Shown: positions 53,670-63,937 of the stretch, piece by piece | Numbering within the stretch: position 1 is the stretch's first letter | Layout of the letters: each line of letters begins with the position of its first letter | DNA from: an uncultured Dyadobacter sp. | Lineage (GTDB): Bacteria; Bacteroidota; Bacteroidia; Cytophagales; Spirosomataceae | Direction: 5' to 3' | Length of the DNA stretch: 64,000 nt | Assembly (NCBI RefSeq): GCF_946482605.1 | Contig: NZ_CAMLSE010000021.1 | Span: 88,549 to 152,548, forward strand | Notes under the pieces: model-generated | Told to the model about the DNA's origin: nothing | The model's input: only the letters and a program-made list of their open reading frames with translations | Database searches by the model: none | Translations under genes and position numbers: made by a program

Positions 53670-54956
53670 CTACTGCTTTGTGCCGATCAGCAGAATCCAG
53701 TCCCATTCCGGTTGGGAGTCGGGCGGCTGCACAATGGCTTCCTCCGTCGATTTGAGATTTCCGCCAGCCCATCGTTTCCCGGTACGCGGGCTGTACCACA
53801 CCGCACTGAAATCGGTGCCTGCAAGGTGTTTCAGGTCCAGTTTGACCTGTCGGGAGGAAGGGATGTACAACATGGCCATGCGTTTGTTAGACAGCGAAAC
53901 GATGCCGATATCTGCTTTGTCAATGGAATCTACAAGAATATCGGGCGTATCGGGTAGCATATATTCCCAGGGAATGCCTTTCAGGATTTTTACCAGCTGA
54001 TGAATGTACTCGGCCCCGTCCTTGTTGATGTTTACTTTCCAGGTCGGGTTGAAATTTTTGATCGTACTCATATGGCAGAAGCCCGCCGCTGAGCTGAGTA
54101 TCGACTGATAAGCCTGATTTCTGATGAGAGTCGACTGGTCCGTAATTTCCTTGGGAAACTCCGAATTGGCAATCAGAAAGGGCCTTAGTGCTGTTTCTGC
54201 GGCGTTTTTTTGCCAGTTGGCTAATGCTGCATACTCCTCGGGTGTTACAGTGGAGTCGGGAATGATGAATTTGAGATCCGAATGGTTGGGCGAATTGTCG
54301 TTTACGCTGGTTGGGGAACAAGTGTTCAGCGAGGCCAGGATCTGGCCGTCGGATTCGGCCCTGATGCCTTCCGATATGGCCTTGAATTGGGAAGCGCTCT
54401 GGTATTCTTCTTCACTGACGATCCAGATAATGTTCGCATATTTCGCAAACCGCTTGCCCACGTAGGCTCCGTAAGTCCGCCAGACTTCTTCCTTTTGGGT
54501 GTCGAAAACGATATTCCAGCTTTGCCGCGATACCACGATCCCGATCACGAGGTTGCGCTCCCTGGCTGCGACAATGATCTTTTCGAGGTGATCAAAATAA
54601 GGTTTGTTGGGTTTGGTCAAATCATTGTTGTCCAGAAAGGGAGAAGCTTTGTTCACATTTTTCTGGGTCGGTAGCATGGGGAGCAAATGCACCAGCAGCG
54701 TGTTGAATGACTGGGATTTACGAATATCCATGTATTGGACTGCCTCGGTGTAAGTCAGCTTTCGCAGCAATTGCCAGGACACATCAGCGACCATCAGAAA
54801 CGGAGTTCCGTTATTATCGGTGATGTGCCGGCCATTAGGGCTGATTTTCAATGGGAATCTTGCCGGAGCCTGGTCGTCATTCCGAAAAGCAAATCCTGCC
54901 CAAAACAGGCAAGCTGCCAGGATCAGGCCGAAAGCGAAGCGCTTATTTCTTTTCAT
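53670..54956 (-). CDS. DUF4038-family glycoside hydrolase-like lipoprotein or exported protein
   Basis: 428 residues. The N-terminal segment (MKRNKRFAFGLILAACLFWAGFAF) is a signal peptide with an AACL lipobox-like site. The DUF4038 TIM-barrel (about 38-360) has RHITDNNGTPFLMVADVSW, SFNTLLVHLLP and IWIVSEEEY, with the pair of glutamates expected in catalysis. The end is a short beta domain like the collagenase-associated one. Relatives include apiosidases. The substrate is uncertain. It lies 23 nt after rpe and 72 nt before the OmpA/PD40 gene. Confidence 0.85.
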   Translation of the reverse strand: MKRNKRFAFGLILAACLFWAGFAFRNDDQAPARFPLKISPNGRHITDNNGTPFLMVADVSWQLLRKLTYTEAVQYMDIRKSQSFNTLLVHLLPMLPTQKNVNKASPFLDNNDLTKPNKPYFDHLEKIIVAARERNLVIGIVVSRQSWNIVFDTQKEEVWRTYGAYVGKRFAKYANIIWIVSEEEYQSASQFKAISEGIRAESDGQILASLNTCSPTSVNDNSPNHSDLKFIIPDSTVTPEEYAALANWQKNAAETALRPFLIANSEFPKEITDQSTLIRNQAYQSILSSAAGFCHMSTIKNFNPTWKVNINKDGAEYIHQLVKILKGIPWEYMLPDTPDILVDSIDKADIGIVSLSNKRMAMLYIPSSRQVKLDLKHLAGTDFSAVWYSPRTGKRWAGGNLKSTEEAIVQPPDSQPEWDWILLIGTKQ

Positions 54957-54979
54957 GAAAGGTGTCAGAAAGGAGTAAC

Positions 54980-55627
54980 CTAACTGTTTTTGAGTTGCGC
55001 GATGGTTTTGACAGGGTCGGCCGAATTAAAGACAAAACTACCCGCAACCAGCATATCAACCCCTTCTCGTACCAGCAATGGCGCATTGGTGAGGTTCACG
55101 CCGCCATCCACTTCTATTTTAAAATTATACCCGAACTGTTGCCGCAGACTGTTCAATTTGCTGATCTTCCTGTAAGTGTTTTCAATAAACTGCTGTCCTC
55201 CGAAGCCCGGGTTCACAGACATGATCAGTACCAATGAAACATCACCGAGGATTTCGGTCAGTACTTCTACCGGTGTATGGGGATTGAGCGCGACACCTGG
55301 CTGAATGCCTAATTCCCTGATATGCTGGATCGTTCGGTGCAAATGAGGGCATGCTTCATAATGCACCGTGAGGCCCCACGCTCCGGCATTGCGGAATGCT
55401 TCGAGGTAACGGTCGGGCTGCTCGATCATCAGGTGTACGTCCAACGGCTTTTTTGCATGCCGGTGAATTGCTTCACAAACCGGTAAACCGAATGAAATAT
55501 TGGGGACAAACATGCCATCCATGACATCGACATGGATATAGTCGGCCGAACTCGCATTCAGCATTTCAACGTCGCGTTGCAGGTTTGCAAAATCTGCGGC
55601 CAATATGGAAGGGGCAATTTCAGCCAT
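54980..55627 (-). CDS. rpe: Ribulose-phosphate 3-epimerase
   Basis: 215 residues, TIM barrel. It interconverts ribulose 5-phosphate and xylulose 5-phosphate. Conserved parts are MAEIAPSILAADF, then HVDVMDGMFVPN (32-43, metal ligands His32 and Asp34), MSVNPGFGGQ and EVDGGV. Xylulose 5-phosphate is the ketol donor of transketolase, and a split transketolase lies downstream on the same strand. The genes between are OmpA and DUF4038 types, so a link is only suggestive. Confidence 0.95.
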   Translation of the reverse strand: MAEIAPSILAADFANLQRDVEMLNASSADYIHVDVMDGMFVPNISFGLPVCEAIHRHAKKPLDVHLMIEQPDRYLEAFRNAGAWGLTVHYEACPHLHRTIQHIRELGIQPGVALNPHTPVEVLTEILGDVSLVLIMSVNPGFGGQQFIENTYRKISKLNSLRQQFGYNFKIEVDGGVNLTNAPLLVREGVDMLVAGSFVFNSADPVKTIAQLKNS

Positions 55628-55720
55628 GAAAATCAGGAACTAGTAAGGATTGATGAGGCCGAAATTAGTGAATTTATGGGCAAAGAGGGTAATGGAAAGG
55701 ATTTGTGTTGGCTAAATGCC

Positions 55721-56248
55721 TCATTCGATAATAACGCCTGCCGGAAACGAAAGCCCGCCGAGCACCTGCGATCGCACTATTTCCTGATCTGTAAATGCGC
55801 CGTACAACACATACTTGCCGCCGATAAGCGTGTAAACTTCAATGCAGACTTTCTCAGGAAACACAATCCAGCATTCCGGCACGCCGTACCTTTCGTAAAT
55901 GTCCTTTTTGATGACGGTATCCATTTCGAACATTTCAGGCGAGACGATTTCAATGACTAAGTCAGGTATACCATAGACCCCACTCTGACCAGTACTTTTA
56001 TTTTGTTTCGATATAAAAAGAAAGTCAGGTTGTAGGACATTGAAGTTTTCTTCAAAGATTACGTCAAATGGTACACGAAAAAAATCGCCCAACTGGTGTG
56101 TTTTTACATGATCGTACAACATTAGTAGTAGTTCTCGCATAGCAGCCTGATGCATAACTTTCGGGCTCGGTAAATCGATCTCCTCACCATTGATTATCTG
56201 CGTATATTCAGTATTAATGTAAACCTTCCGATTAATTATTGTTTTCAT
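55721..56248 (-). CDS. Uma2-family (DUF820) nuclease-like protein
   Basis: 175 residues from the ATG at 56248. The restriction-endonuclease-like core is visible: QPDFLFISKQN, then VYGIPDLVIEIVSPE and YERYGVPECWIVFPE. The PD, E and E/D positions of the PD-(D/E)xK fold are present. These proteins are widespread in bacteria with expanded families, and their cellular role is not known. It lies 93 nt upstream of rpe on the same strand. Confidence 0.85.
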   Translation of the reverse strand: MKTIINRKVYINTEYTQIINGEEIDLPSPKVMHQAAMRELLLMLYDHVKTHQLGDFFRVPFDVIFEENFNVLQPDFLFISKQNKSTGQSGVYGIPDLVIEIVSPEMFEMDTVIKKDIYERYGVPECWIVFPEKVCIEVYTLIGGKYVLYGAFTDQEIVRSQVLGGLSFPAGVIIE

Positions 56249-56386
56249 GAAATCTGCGGTTTTTAAACAAAAATACAAGGCAGTACGCTATCCTTGACGA
56301 GTCTCGAATAGCCAAATGTTCAGCCGACATCCCTGCGCTTTTAATCGGCTGCCTGCGAATATTCCAGTGCTCAGAATTTGGAATAA

Positions 56387-58516
<2,130 letters not shown>

Positions 58517-58541
58517 GTAAAGAAAAATGCCCCCGGAAGGC

Positions 58542-58549
58542 TAACTTTG
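58542..58549 (+). promoter_or_regulatory. Candidate dapA -7 box
   Basis: TAACTTTG is a perfect TAnnTTTG, 33 nt before the dapA ATG. No convincing -33 element is present. Confidence 0.45.
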
Positions 58550-58582
58550 TGTTTTAAAATCTAACAATTATATAAGTAAATA

Positions 58583-59473
58583 ATGCCATTGGACCAACGT
58601 TTCAAAGGGGTAGGCGCGGCGCTGATCACACCTTTTGATGAGCAGAATGAGATTGACTATCCGGGTCTGAAAAGACTGATCGACCTGGTGACCGAAGGTG
58701 GTACGGACTACCTGGTGGTACAGGGAACAACCGGCGAATCGCCGACCGTATCTTCCAAGGAAAAGCGTGATATCCTGGCATTTAGCATCAAGCATAACTA
58801 CAAGTCGCTGCCGATCGTCTACGGGATCGGGGGTAATGATACCAAGGCCGTTCTGGACACGATCAAAGAAACCGATTTCAATGGCGTCGATGCGATCCTG
58901 TCTGTATGTCCTTACTATAATAAACCTACGCAGGAAGGCATTATCGCACATTTCACAGCCATTGCTGACGCTTCCCCGGTGCCTGTGCTGCTGTACAACG
59001 TGCCCGGCCGCACGGTGATTAACATGAAAGCGGATACGATCATCAAGCTGGCCGCACATCCGAATATTATCGGTATCAAGGACGCGGGGGGCAGCATTGA
59101 ACAGAGTATGGAGCTTGCCGCACGCGTGCCCGACGATTTTCTGTTGCTATCCGGCGACGACAACCTCGTGACCACGATGGTCAGCGTAGGCTGGCACGGC
59201 GTTATTTCGGTGATTGCCAACGCATTCCCGAAAGAGTTTCATGAACTCACCTGGCATGCTTTGGAGGGCCGTTTCAAAGACGCTGCCCGGCTGCAACTCG
59301 CATTCCTGGAATTCGATACGTTGCTTTACATTGAGTCTAATCCGGTGGGGATCAAGAAGTGTCTGGAAATCAAGGGTGTTTGCAGTGCAGATGTGCGCTT
59401 GCCATTGTTGCCGGCATCAAAGGAACTGGGCGAAAAGTTACAGAAAGCCATGATCCGCGAAGGTTTTATATAA
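58583..59473 (+). CDS. dapA: 4-hydroxy-tetrahydrodipicolinate synthase
   Basis: 296 residues, TIM barrel. It condenses pyruvate with aspartate semialdehyde, the first committed step to diaminopimelate. The Schiff-base Lys166 lies in IIGIKDAGG. Tyr138 (YNVPGRT) and the GTTGES loop (48-53) complete the site. It is transcribed alone and ended by a terminator. The later enzyme DapF is encoded at 30.6 kb. Confidence 0.95.
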   Translation: MPLDQRFKGVGAALITPFDEQNEIDYPGLKRLIDLVTEGGTDYLVVQGTTGESPTVSSKEKRDILAFSIKHNYKSLPIVYGIGGNDTKAVLDTIKETDFNGVDAILSVCPYYNKPTQEGIIAHFTAIADASPVPVLLYNVPGRTVINMKADTIIKLAAHPNIIGIKDAGGSIEQSMELAARVPDDFLLLSGDDNLVTTMVSVGWHGVISVIANAFPKEFHELTWHALEGRFKDAARLQLAFLEFDTLLYIESNPVGIKKCLEIKGVCSADVRLPLLPASKELGEKLQKAMIREGFI

Positions 59474-59500
59474 TTGATCTGCCACCAGCAGCATAAGAGG

Positions 59501-59542
59501 CATCACAGGTTAGGGGACTAAATTCTCGCCTGTGATGTTTTT
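59501..59542 (+). terminator. dapA intrinsic terminator
   Basis: A 9-bp stem (59501-59509 and 59529-59537, CATCACAGG/CCTGTGATG) with a 19-nt loop, followed by TTTTTTG. It lies 27 nt past the stop. Confidence 0.75.
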
Positions 59543-59566
59543 TGTTTAAATCAAAAACAGAAAGCT

Positions 59567-60637
59567 ATGATCACGTTTTATCCGGGTCCGTCCAAGGTAT
59601 ATCCGCAGGTTGAACAATACATCCGGGAAGCATTTGAAAGCGGTCTGATCAGCGCCAACCACCGCAGCGAAGGTTTTATGCAAATGCTCGCGCAGACCAT
59701 CGCCGATCTGAAATTGAAACTGGATATCCCGGCTGGCTATGAGGTCTATTTTGTTTCATCAGCGACAGAATGTTGGGAGATCATCGCCCAGTCGCTGATT
59801 ATCGATTCCAGCCTGCATATTTACAACGGCGCATTTGGTGAGAAATGGATGGAATATACCCATCGCATTTCGCTTCGGACCAGCGATGCCGCTTTCGGGC
59901 TCAACGACACGTTGCTGATGGATCGCTCGGCCGCTTTTTCCCGGAATGAGCTGATCTGTGTGACGTATAATGAAACTTCGAACGGTACTAAAATACCGGA
60001 AGACTTCCTGCTTGATATTCGTAAGAAGGTGGACAATATCATCGCCGTAGACGCTACATCCGCCATGGCAGGCGTTATTTTGCCCTGGGAGAATGCCGAT
60101 GTATGGTATGCATCGGTGCAGAAATGCTTCGGCTTACCTGCCGGCATGGCTGTGATGGTGGTGTCGCCAAAGGCCGTCGAGCGCGCCATTCAGGTCGGCG
60201 AGAATAAGCATTACAACAGCCTGCTTTTTATCCGCGACAATTTTCTCAAATTTCAGACCCCATATACTCCTAACACGCTGGGTATTTACCTGCTTGGGAA
60301 GGTGATGCAGCAGGTGCCAGTGATCGAAGAAGTTGACCGCCAGACACGGCAGAGGGCCTCCGAATGGTATGCTTTTCTGATGGAGAACGGTTACGAACTG
60401 GTGGTGGAGAACAAGGCCGTGCGTTCGGATACGGTGATAGCCGTAAGAGCGACGCGGGAACGGATTGCGGAACTGAAAAAGACGGCGAAGCTGGCAGGCA
60501 TCACACTCGGAAACGGTTATGGAAAAGAGAAAGAGACCAGCTTCCGCATTGCGAATTTCCCGGCGATCAGCGCTGAGGAAATCGATACATTGAAGCGATT
60601 CCTGACGAAAATGGCTCCCAACGAAGGAAATGAGTAG
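59567..60637 (+). CDS. Class V aminotransferase, phosphoserine aminotransferase-like
   Basis: 356 residues, PLP-dependent. The internal aldimine lysine is Lys186 (YASVQKCFGLPAG), with Asp162 (IAVDATSAM) as the pyridine-nitrogen partner. FYPGPSKVYPQV and YNETSNGTKIP match the SerC/AGXT group. It is likely SerC (3-phosphoserine to 3-phosphohydroxypyruvate), but alanine-glyoxylate aminotransferase cannot be excluded. It follows dapA after a terminator, so it is its own unit. Confidence 0.85.
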   Translation: MITFYPGPSKVYPQVEQYIREAFESGLISANHRSEGFMQMLAQTIADLKLKLDIPAGYEVYFVSSATECWEIIAQSLIIDSSLHIYNGAFGEKWMEYTHRISLRTSDAAFGLNDTLLMDRSAAFSRNELICVTYNETSNGTKIPEDFLLDIRKKVDNIIAVDATSAMAGVILPWENADVWYASVQKCFGLPAGMAVMVVSPKAVERAIQVGENKHYNSLLFIRDNFLKFQTPYTPNTLGIYLLGKVMQQVPVIEEVDRQTRQRASEWYAFLMENGYELVVENKAVRSDTVIAVRATRERIAELKKTAKLAGITLGNGYGKEKETSFRIANFPAISAEEIDTLKRFLTKMAPNEGNE

Positions 60638-60699
60638 TAAATGCCGCTCTTTGTATTTATAACTAAAAATCAACCTACTCACCCGCGGCTTAATAAATT

Positions 60700-61413
60700 G
60701 TGCGATTAGATATTTTAAAGCAATACCAGGCCCAGACCAAATGTCTGGTTGCATTGGATTCCATTATTTTCGGTTTTGACGGCGAGGAACTCAAATTGTT
60801 GCTGGTTAAGAGAGGTATTGAAGACGAGCATCACACCTGGTCACTGATGGGAGGTTGGGTCCAGCCCGATGAAAGCCTCGAAGGAGCTTCCTCCCGGATT
60901 CTTTTTGAACTAACCAGTCTCACCGACATTTACCTCGAACAACTTTACACTTTCGGAAGCCCGCAGCGGGATCCGGTCGAAAGAACAGTATCAGTGGCCT
61001 ATTTCGCGCTGATCAATGTGGAGGACTACGATCATAAGATTTCAAAGAACTATGAGGCGCAGTGGTTTTCGATGCAGGAGCTGCCCAAGCTGCTGTTCGA
61101 CCACGGAACAATGGTCGATCTGGCGATACAACATTTAAGGTACAAGGCATCCCAGCATCCGATCGGTTTTGAGCTGTTGCCTGAGAAATTCACGATTCCG
61201 CAGTTACAAAAACTGTATGAGGCTATTTTCGGAACGGAACTGGATAAGCGGAATTTTAGCCGTAAGTTGCTATCTACCAATCTTTTGGTAAAGCTGGATG
61301 AGAAACAGAAAGGTTATTCCAAAAAAGGAGCCTACTTCTACAAGATCGACGAAGAGAAGTATAAAAAGCAGTTTAATACATTCCTGAACTTCCTGCCCGG
61401 AAGCGCTTCCTGA
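60700..61413 (+). CDS. Nudix-domain transcriptional regulator (NrtR/AraR-like)
   Basis: 237 residues, starting at a GTG (60700). An N-terminal Nudix domain (about 12-145) is followed by a winged-helix C-terminal domain (about 160-232). The Nudix box runs from Gly52 to Leu74. Its REUxEE core is RILFEL, so two catalytic glutamates are lost, and it is unlikely to be a hydrolase. This matches the NrtR/AraR regulators, which bind a small effector at the Nudix fold and DNA with the C-terminal helices. The regulated genes are not adjacent in an obvious way. Confidence 0.85.
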   Translation: MRLDILKQYQAQTKCLVALDSIIFGFDGEELKLLLVKRGIEDEHHTWSLMGGWVQPDESLEGASSRILFELTSLTDIYLEQLYTFGSPQRDPVERTVSVAYFALINVEDYDHKISKNYEAQWFSMQELPKLLFDHGTMVDLAIQHLRYKASQHPIGFELLPEKFTIPQLQKLYEAIFGTELDKRNFSRKLLSTNLLVKLDEKQKGYSKKGAYFYKIDEEKYKKQFNTFLNFLPGSAS

Positions 61414-61446
61414 ACGGCTCGATTTCCCGGCCAGCGAGATTTGGGG

Positions 61447-61477
61447 TTGTGTAAACAGTCGGTTTTGAGCAACTTTG
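61447..61477 (+). promoter_or_regulatory. Candidate marC promoter
   Basis: TTG at 61447-61449, a 20-nt spacer and CAACTTTG (61470-61477, one mismatch to TAnnTTTG). It lies about 24 nt before the ATG at 61502. Confidence 0.4.
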
Positions 61478-61501
61478 CGGGATAGAAACGCCTCAAAGTG
61501 T

Positions 61502-62077
61502 ATGCCCATGTTCAATTTTAAGGAAATCGTTTCCGTGACGCTGATCCTTTTTTCGGTGATCGATGTGCTTGGCTCATTGCCGGTTATCGTCGATTTCCGG
61601 CGGAAGCTCGGCAAGATCGAATCCGAAAAAACCACGGTAGTGGCCGGGTTGATCATGGTCATTTTCCTGTTTCTGGGAGAAAGGTTACTGAGCCTTTTCG
61701 GGGTCGACATTGCTTCTTTCGCTATCGCCGGGGCCATTATTCTTTTCTTGCTGGGACTTGAAATGATCCTGGGCCGCGAAATTTTCAAACATGGCAACAT
61801 GGACGTCAGCGTGGCATCCATTGTCCCGATCGCATTTCCGATGATCGCTGGTGCCGCGACGATGACCACGTTGCTGTCGCTCCGTTCGGCATACCGGATC
61901 GAGAATATCCTGGTCGGCATTCTGCTGAACCTGTTTTTTATTTACCTCGTATTGAAATCTTCGAACTGGCTGGAAAGGAAACTCGGACAGGGCGGCACCG
62001 ATATTCTCCGGAAGGTATTCGGGATTATCCTGCTGGCTATTTCCATTAAGCTTTTTAAAACCAATCTCTCAATGTAA
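61502..62077 (+). CDS. MarC-family integral membrane protein
   Basis: 191 residues from the ATG at 61502 with six hydrophobic helices. FSVIDVLGSLPVIVDFRRK and IAFPMIAGAATMTTLLSL are the two family-defining blocks. The name comes from the mar locus, but the family has no proven transport role. A terminator lies 3 nt past the stop, so it is likely monocistronic. Confidence 0.9.
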   Translation: MPMFNFKEIVSVTLILFSVIDVLGSLPVIVDFRRKLGKIESEKTTVVAGLIMVIFLFLGERLLSLFGVDIASFAIAGAIILFLLGLEMILGREIFKHGNMDVSVASIVPIAFPMIAGAATMTTLLSLRSAYRIENILVGILLNLFFIYLVLKSSNWLERKLGQGGTDILRKVFGIILLAISIKLFKTNLSM

Positions 62078-62080
62078 ATG

Positions 62081-62101
62081 CCTGTAAAACAGGTTTTTTT
62101 T
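62081..62101 (+). terminator. marC intrinsic terminator
   Basis: A short 5-bp stem (CCTGT, 62081-62085, and ACAGG, 62089-62093) with a 3-nt loop and eight Ts. Confidence 0.6.
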
Positions 62102-62128
62102 AAGACTAATATTTAAATCAATATAACA

Positions 62129-62593
62129 ATGCAACAACTGGATAGCCTTAATCAGGTCGCGGATTTTCACAAAACATTCAAGCATCCCATTCTGGAAACC
62201 CCGACCATTCCCTCCGAAGATAGAAGCCGCCTGCGCGTAGCATTGCTGGCCGAGGAGTTGAAGGAGCTGGAAGTTGCGATCCTCGAAAAGGACATTGTGG
62301 AAGTGGCCGACGCGCTTTGCGACCTGCAATATGTATTGTCGGGCGCTGTGCTGGAATTCGGGTTAGGAGAGAAGTTCCGGACATTGTTCGATGAGGTGCA
62401 GCGTTCGAACATGTCGAAAGCCTGCAACTCGGTGGAAGAAGCCGAAGCTACCGTGGCGCATTACCAGGCCAAAGGTACCGATTGCTACTACAAGGAAGAC
62501 AATGGGAAGTACCTCGTGTACCGTACAGCCGATGACAAGACTTTGAAGAATGTCAATTATTCTCCGGCTGATCTGGCTTCCATTATCGGTTAA
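62129..62593 (+). CDS. MazG-like nucleotide pyrophosphohydrolase
   Basis: 154 residues, all-alpha NTP-PPase fold. The metal-binding ExxE is Glu43-xx-Glu46 (AEELKEL) and the ExxD is Glu58-xx-Asp61 (VEVADALCDLQYVL). This is the pattern of dUTPase/MazG/HisE-like proteins. The exact nucleotide is unknown. The C-terminal 50 residues are not part of the core. It lies 28 nt upstream of pepT on the same strand. Confidence 0.88.
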   Translation: MQQLDSLNQVADFHKTFKHPILETPTIPSEDRSRLRVALLAEELKELEVAILEKDIVEVADALCDLQYVLSGAVLEFGLGEKFRTLFDEVQRSNMSKACNSVEEAEATVAHYQAKGTDCYYKEDNGKYLVYRTADDKTLKNVNYSPADLASIIG

Positions 62594-62621
62594 TCTGCAT
62601 TATCAAACCAATTTCAAGGTG

Positions 62622-63863
62622 ATGAGCTCAGTTCTCGAACGATTCCTGCGCTATGTGCAGATCGACACACAGTCGGACCCTAATTCGGAGACTTTTCCGA
62701 GCACTGCCAAGCAGCGTAACCTGAGCAGCCTGCTCGCGGAAGAGCTGCGTGCGCTGGGTGTCGCGGATGCGCATGTGGACGAGCATGGGTACGTGTATGC
62801 GACGATTCCATCCAATTCGGACCGAAACGATGTGCCCGTCATTTGCTTTTGTTCGCATGTCGATACTTCCCCGGATGTTTCCGGTGAGCATGTAAAGCCG
62901 ATCGTTCATCGAAACTGGGATGGTTCGGACATTATTCTGCCGGATGATCATTCGCAGGTTTTGAGAATAGCCGAGCTCCACGACCTTGATCAGCAGATCG
63001 GGAATGACATAGTCACTGCCAGTGGTACCACATTGCTGGGCGCTGATAATAAGGCCGGCGTTGCCGAAATTATGGCCGCTGCCGAGTATCTACTTGCCAA
63101 TCCGCAAATCAAACATGGTGACATCAAAATCCTTTTCACGCCTGACGAGGAAGTGGGCAGAGGAACGGAGAAGGTGGATCTGGCGAAGCTCGGCGCTGAC
63201 TTTGGCTACACGGTCGATGGTGAAGCGATCGGAACGCTGGAAGATGAAACTTTCTCTGCCGACGGCGTAAAGATCACCATTCAGGGTGTGAGCACGCATC
63301 CCGGTTATGCCAAAGGCAAGCTGGAAAATGCATTGAAAATCGCTGCTGAAATACTCGCACGACTGCCGAAAGACAAACTTTCGCCTGAAACGACGGAGGA
63401 TAAGGAGGGTTTTATCCACCCGGTTCAAATGGAGGGTATCCAGGAAAAAGCGGTGCTGAGCTTCATTATCCGTGACTTTACGGTTGAAGGGCTGCATGAG
63501 AAAGAGGCATTGCTGAGAGGTATTATGGAAGAGGTGTTAAGGGATTATCCCAATTCTTCCGCCGAATTCAAAGTGCAGGAGCAGTACCGAAACATGAAAG
63601 AAGTGCTCGACCGGCATCCGGAAGTCATTCAGAATGCATTGACAGCCATGGAACGGGTCGGTTTAAAGCCCATCCAACGCAGCATCCGCGGCGGCACCGA
63701 TGGTTCGAGACTCTCGTTCATGGGCCTCCCATGCCCCAATATCTTTGCCGGGGAGCACGCTTTTCATTCTAAACTGGAATGGGTATCGGTGCAGGATATG
63801 GAAAAGGCGGTTGAGGTAATCGTGGAGCTGGCGCGGGTTTGGGAGGGAGGGAGGGAATTTTGA
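62622..63863 (+). CDS. pepT: Peptidase T (tripeptide aminopeptidase)
   Basis: 413 residues from the ATG at 62622; the start 72 nt upstream overlaps the MazG-like gene. It is a dinuclear zinc M20 peptidase that removes the N-terminal residue of tripeptides. Ligands are His79 and Asp81 (SHVDTSPD), Asp142 (GADNKAG) and Glu176-Glu177 (TPDEEVGRG). RGGTDGSRLSFMGLPCPN marks the C-terminal lobe. The last codons form a G-rich run (GGREF), and tandem repeats follow at once. Confidence 0.94.
   Translation: MSSVLERFLRYVQIDTQSDPNSETFPSTAKQRNLSSLLAEELRALGVADAHVDEHGYVYATIPSNSDRNDVPVICFCSHVDTSPDVSGEHVKPIVHRNWDGSDIILPDDHSQVLRIAELHDLDQQIGNDIVTASGTTLLGADNKAGVAEIMAAAEYLLANPQIKHGDIKILFTPDEEVGRGTEKVDLAKLGADFGYTVDGEAIGTLEDETFSADGVKITIQGVSTHPGYAKGKLENALKIAAEILARLPKDKLSPETTEDKEGFIHPVQMEGIQEKAVLSFIIRDFTVEGLHEKEALLRGIMEEVLRDYPNSSAEFKVQEQYRNMKEVLDRHPEVIQNALTAMERVGLKPIQRSIRGGTDGSRLSFMGLPCPNIFAGEHAFHSKLEWVSVQDMEKAVEVIVELARVWEGGREF
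63835..63855 (+). other. G-quadruplex motif in the 3' end of pepT
   Basis: Five GGG tracts at 63835-63837, 63841-63843, 63845-63847, 63849-63851 and 63853-63855 with loops of 3, 1, 1 and 1 nt. Short loops favour a parallel G-quadruplex on the coding strand, so it could form in mRNA just before the stop codon. It encodes the peptide segment from Arg to Gly-Arg-Glu. Confidence 0.75.
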
Positions 63864-63937
63864 ATGAGTGAATGAGTGAATGAGTGAGTGAATGAGTGAG
63901 TGAGTGAATGAGTGAATGAGTGAATTAGTGAATGTGT
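63864..63937 (+). repeat. ATGAGTGA/GTGA tandem repeat after pepT
   Basis: Starting at the TGA stop of pepT (63861), 4-bp units GTGA and ATGA alternate for about 74 bp (ATGAGTGA units with some extra GTGA). The last 63 bases (63938-64000) are AT-rich with no gene visible. The same unit family follows the polyprenyl synthase stop at 12.35 kb. Confidence 0.85.
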
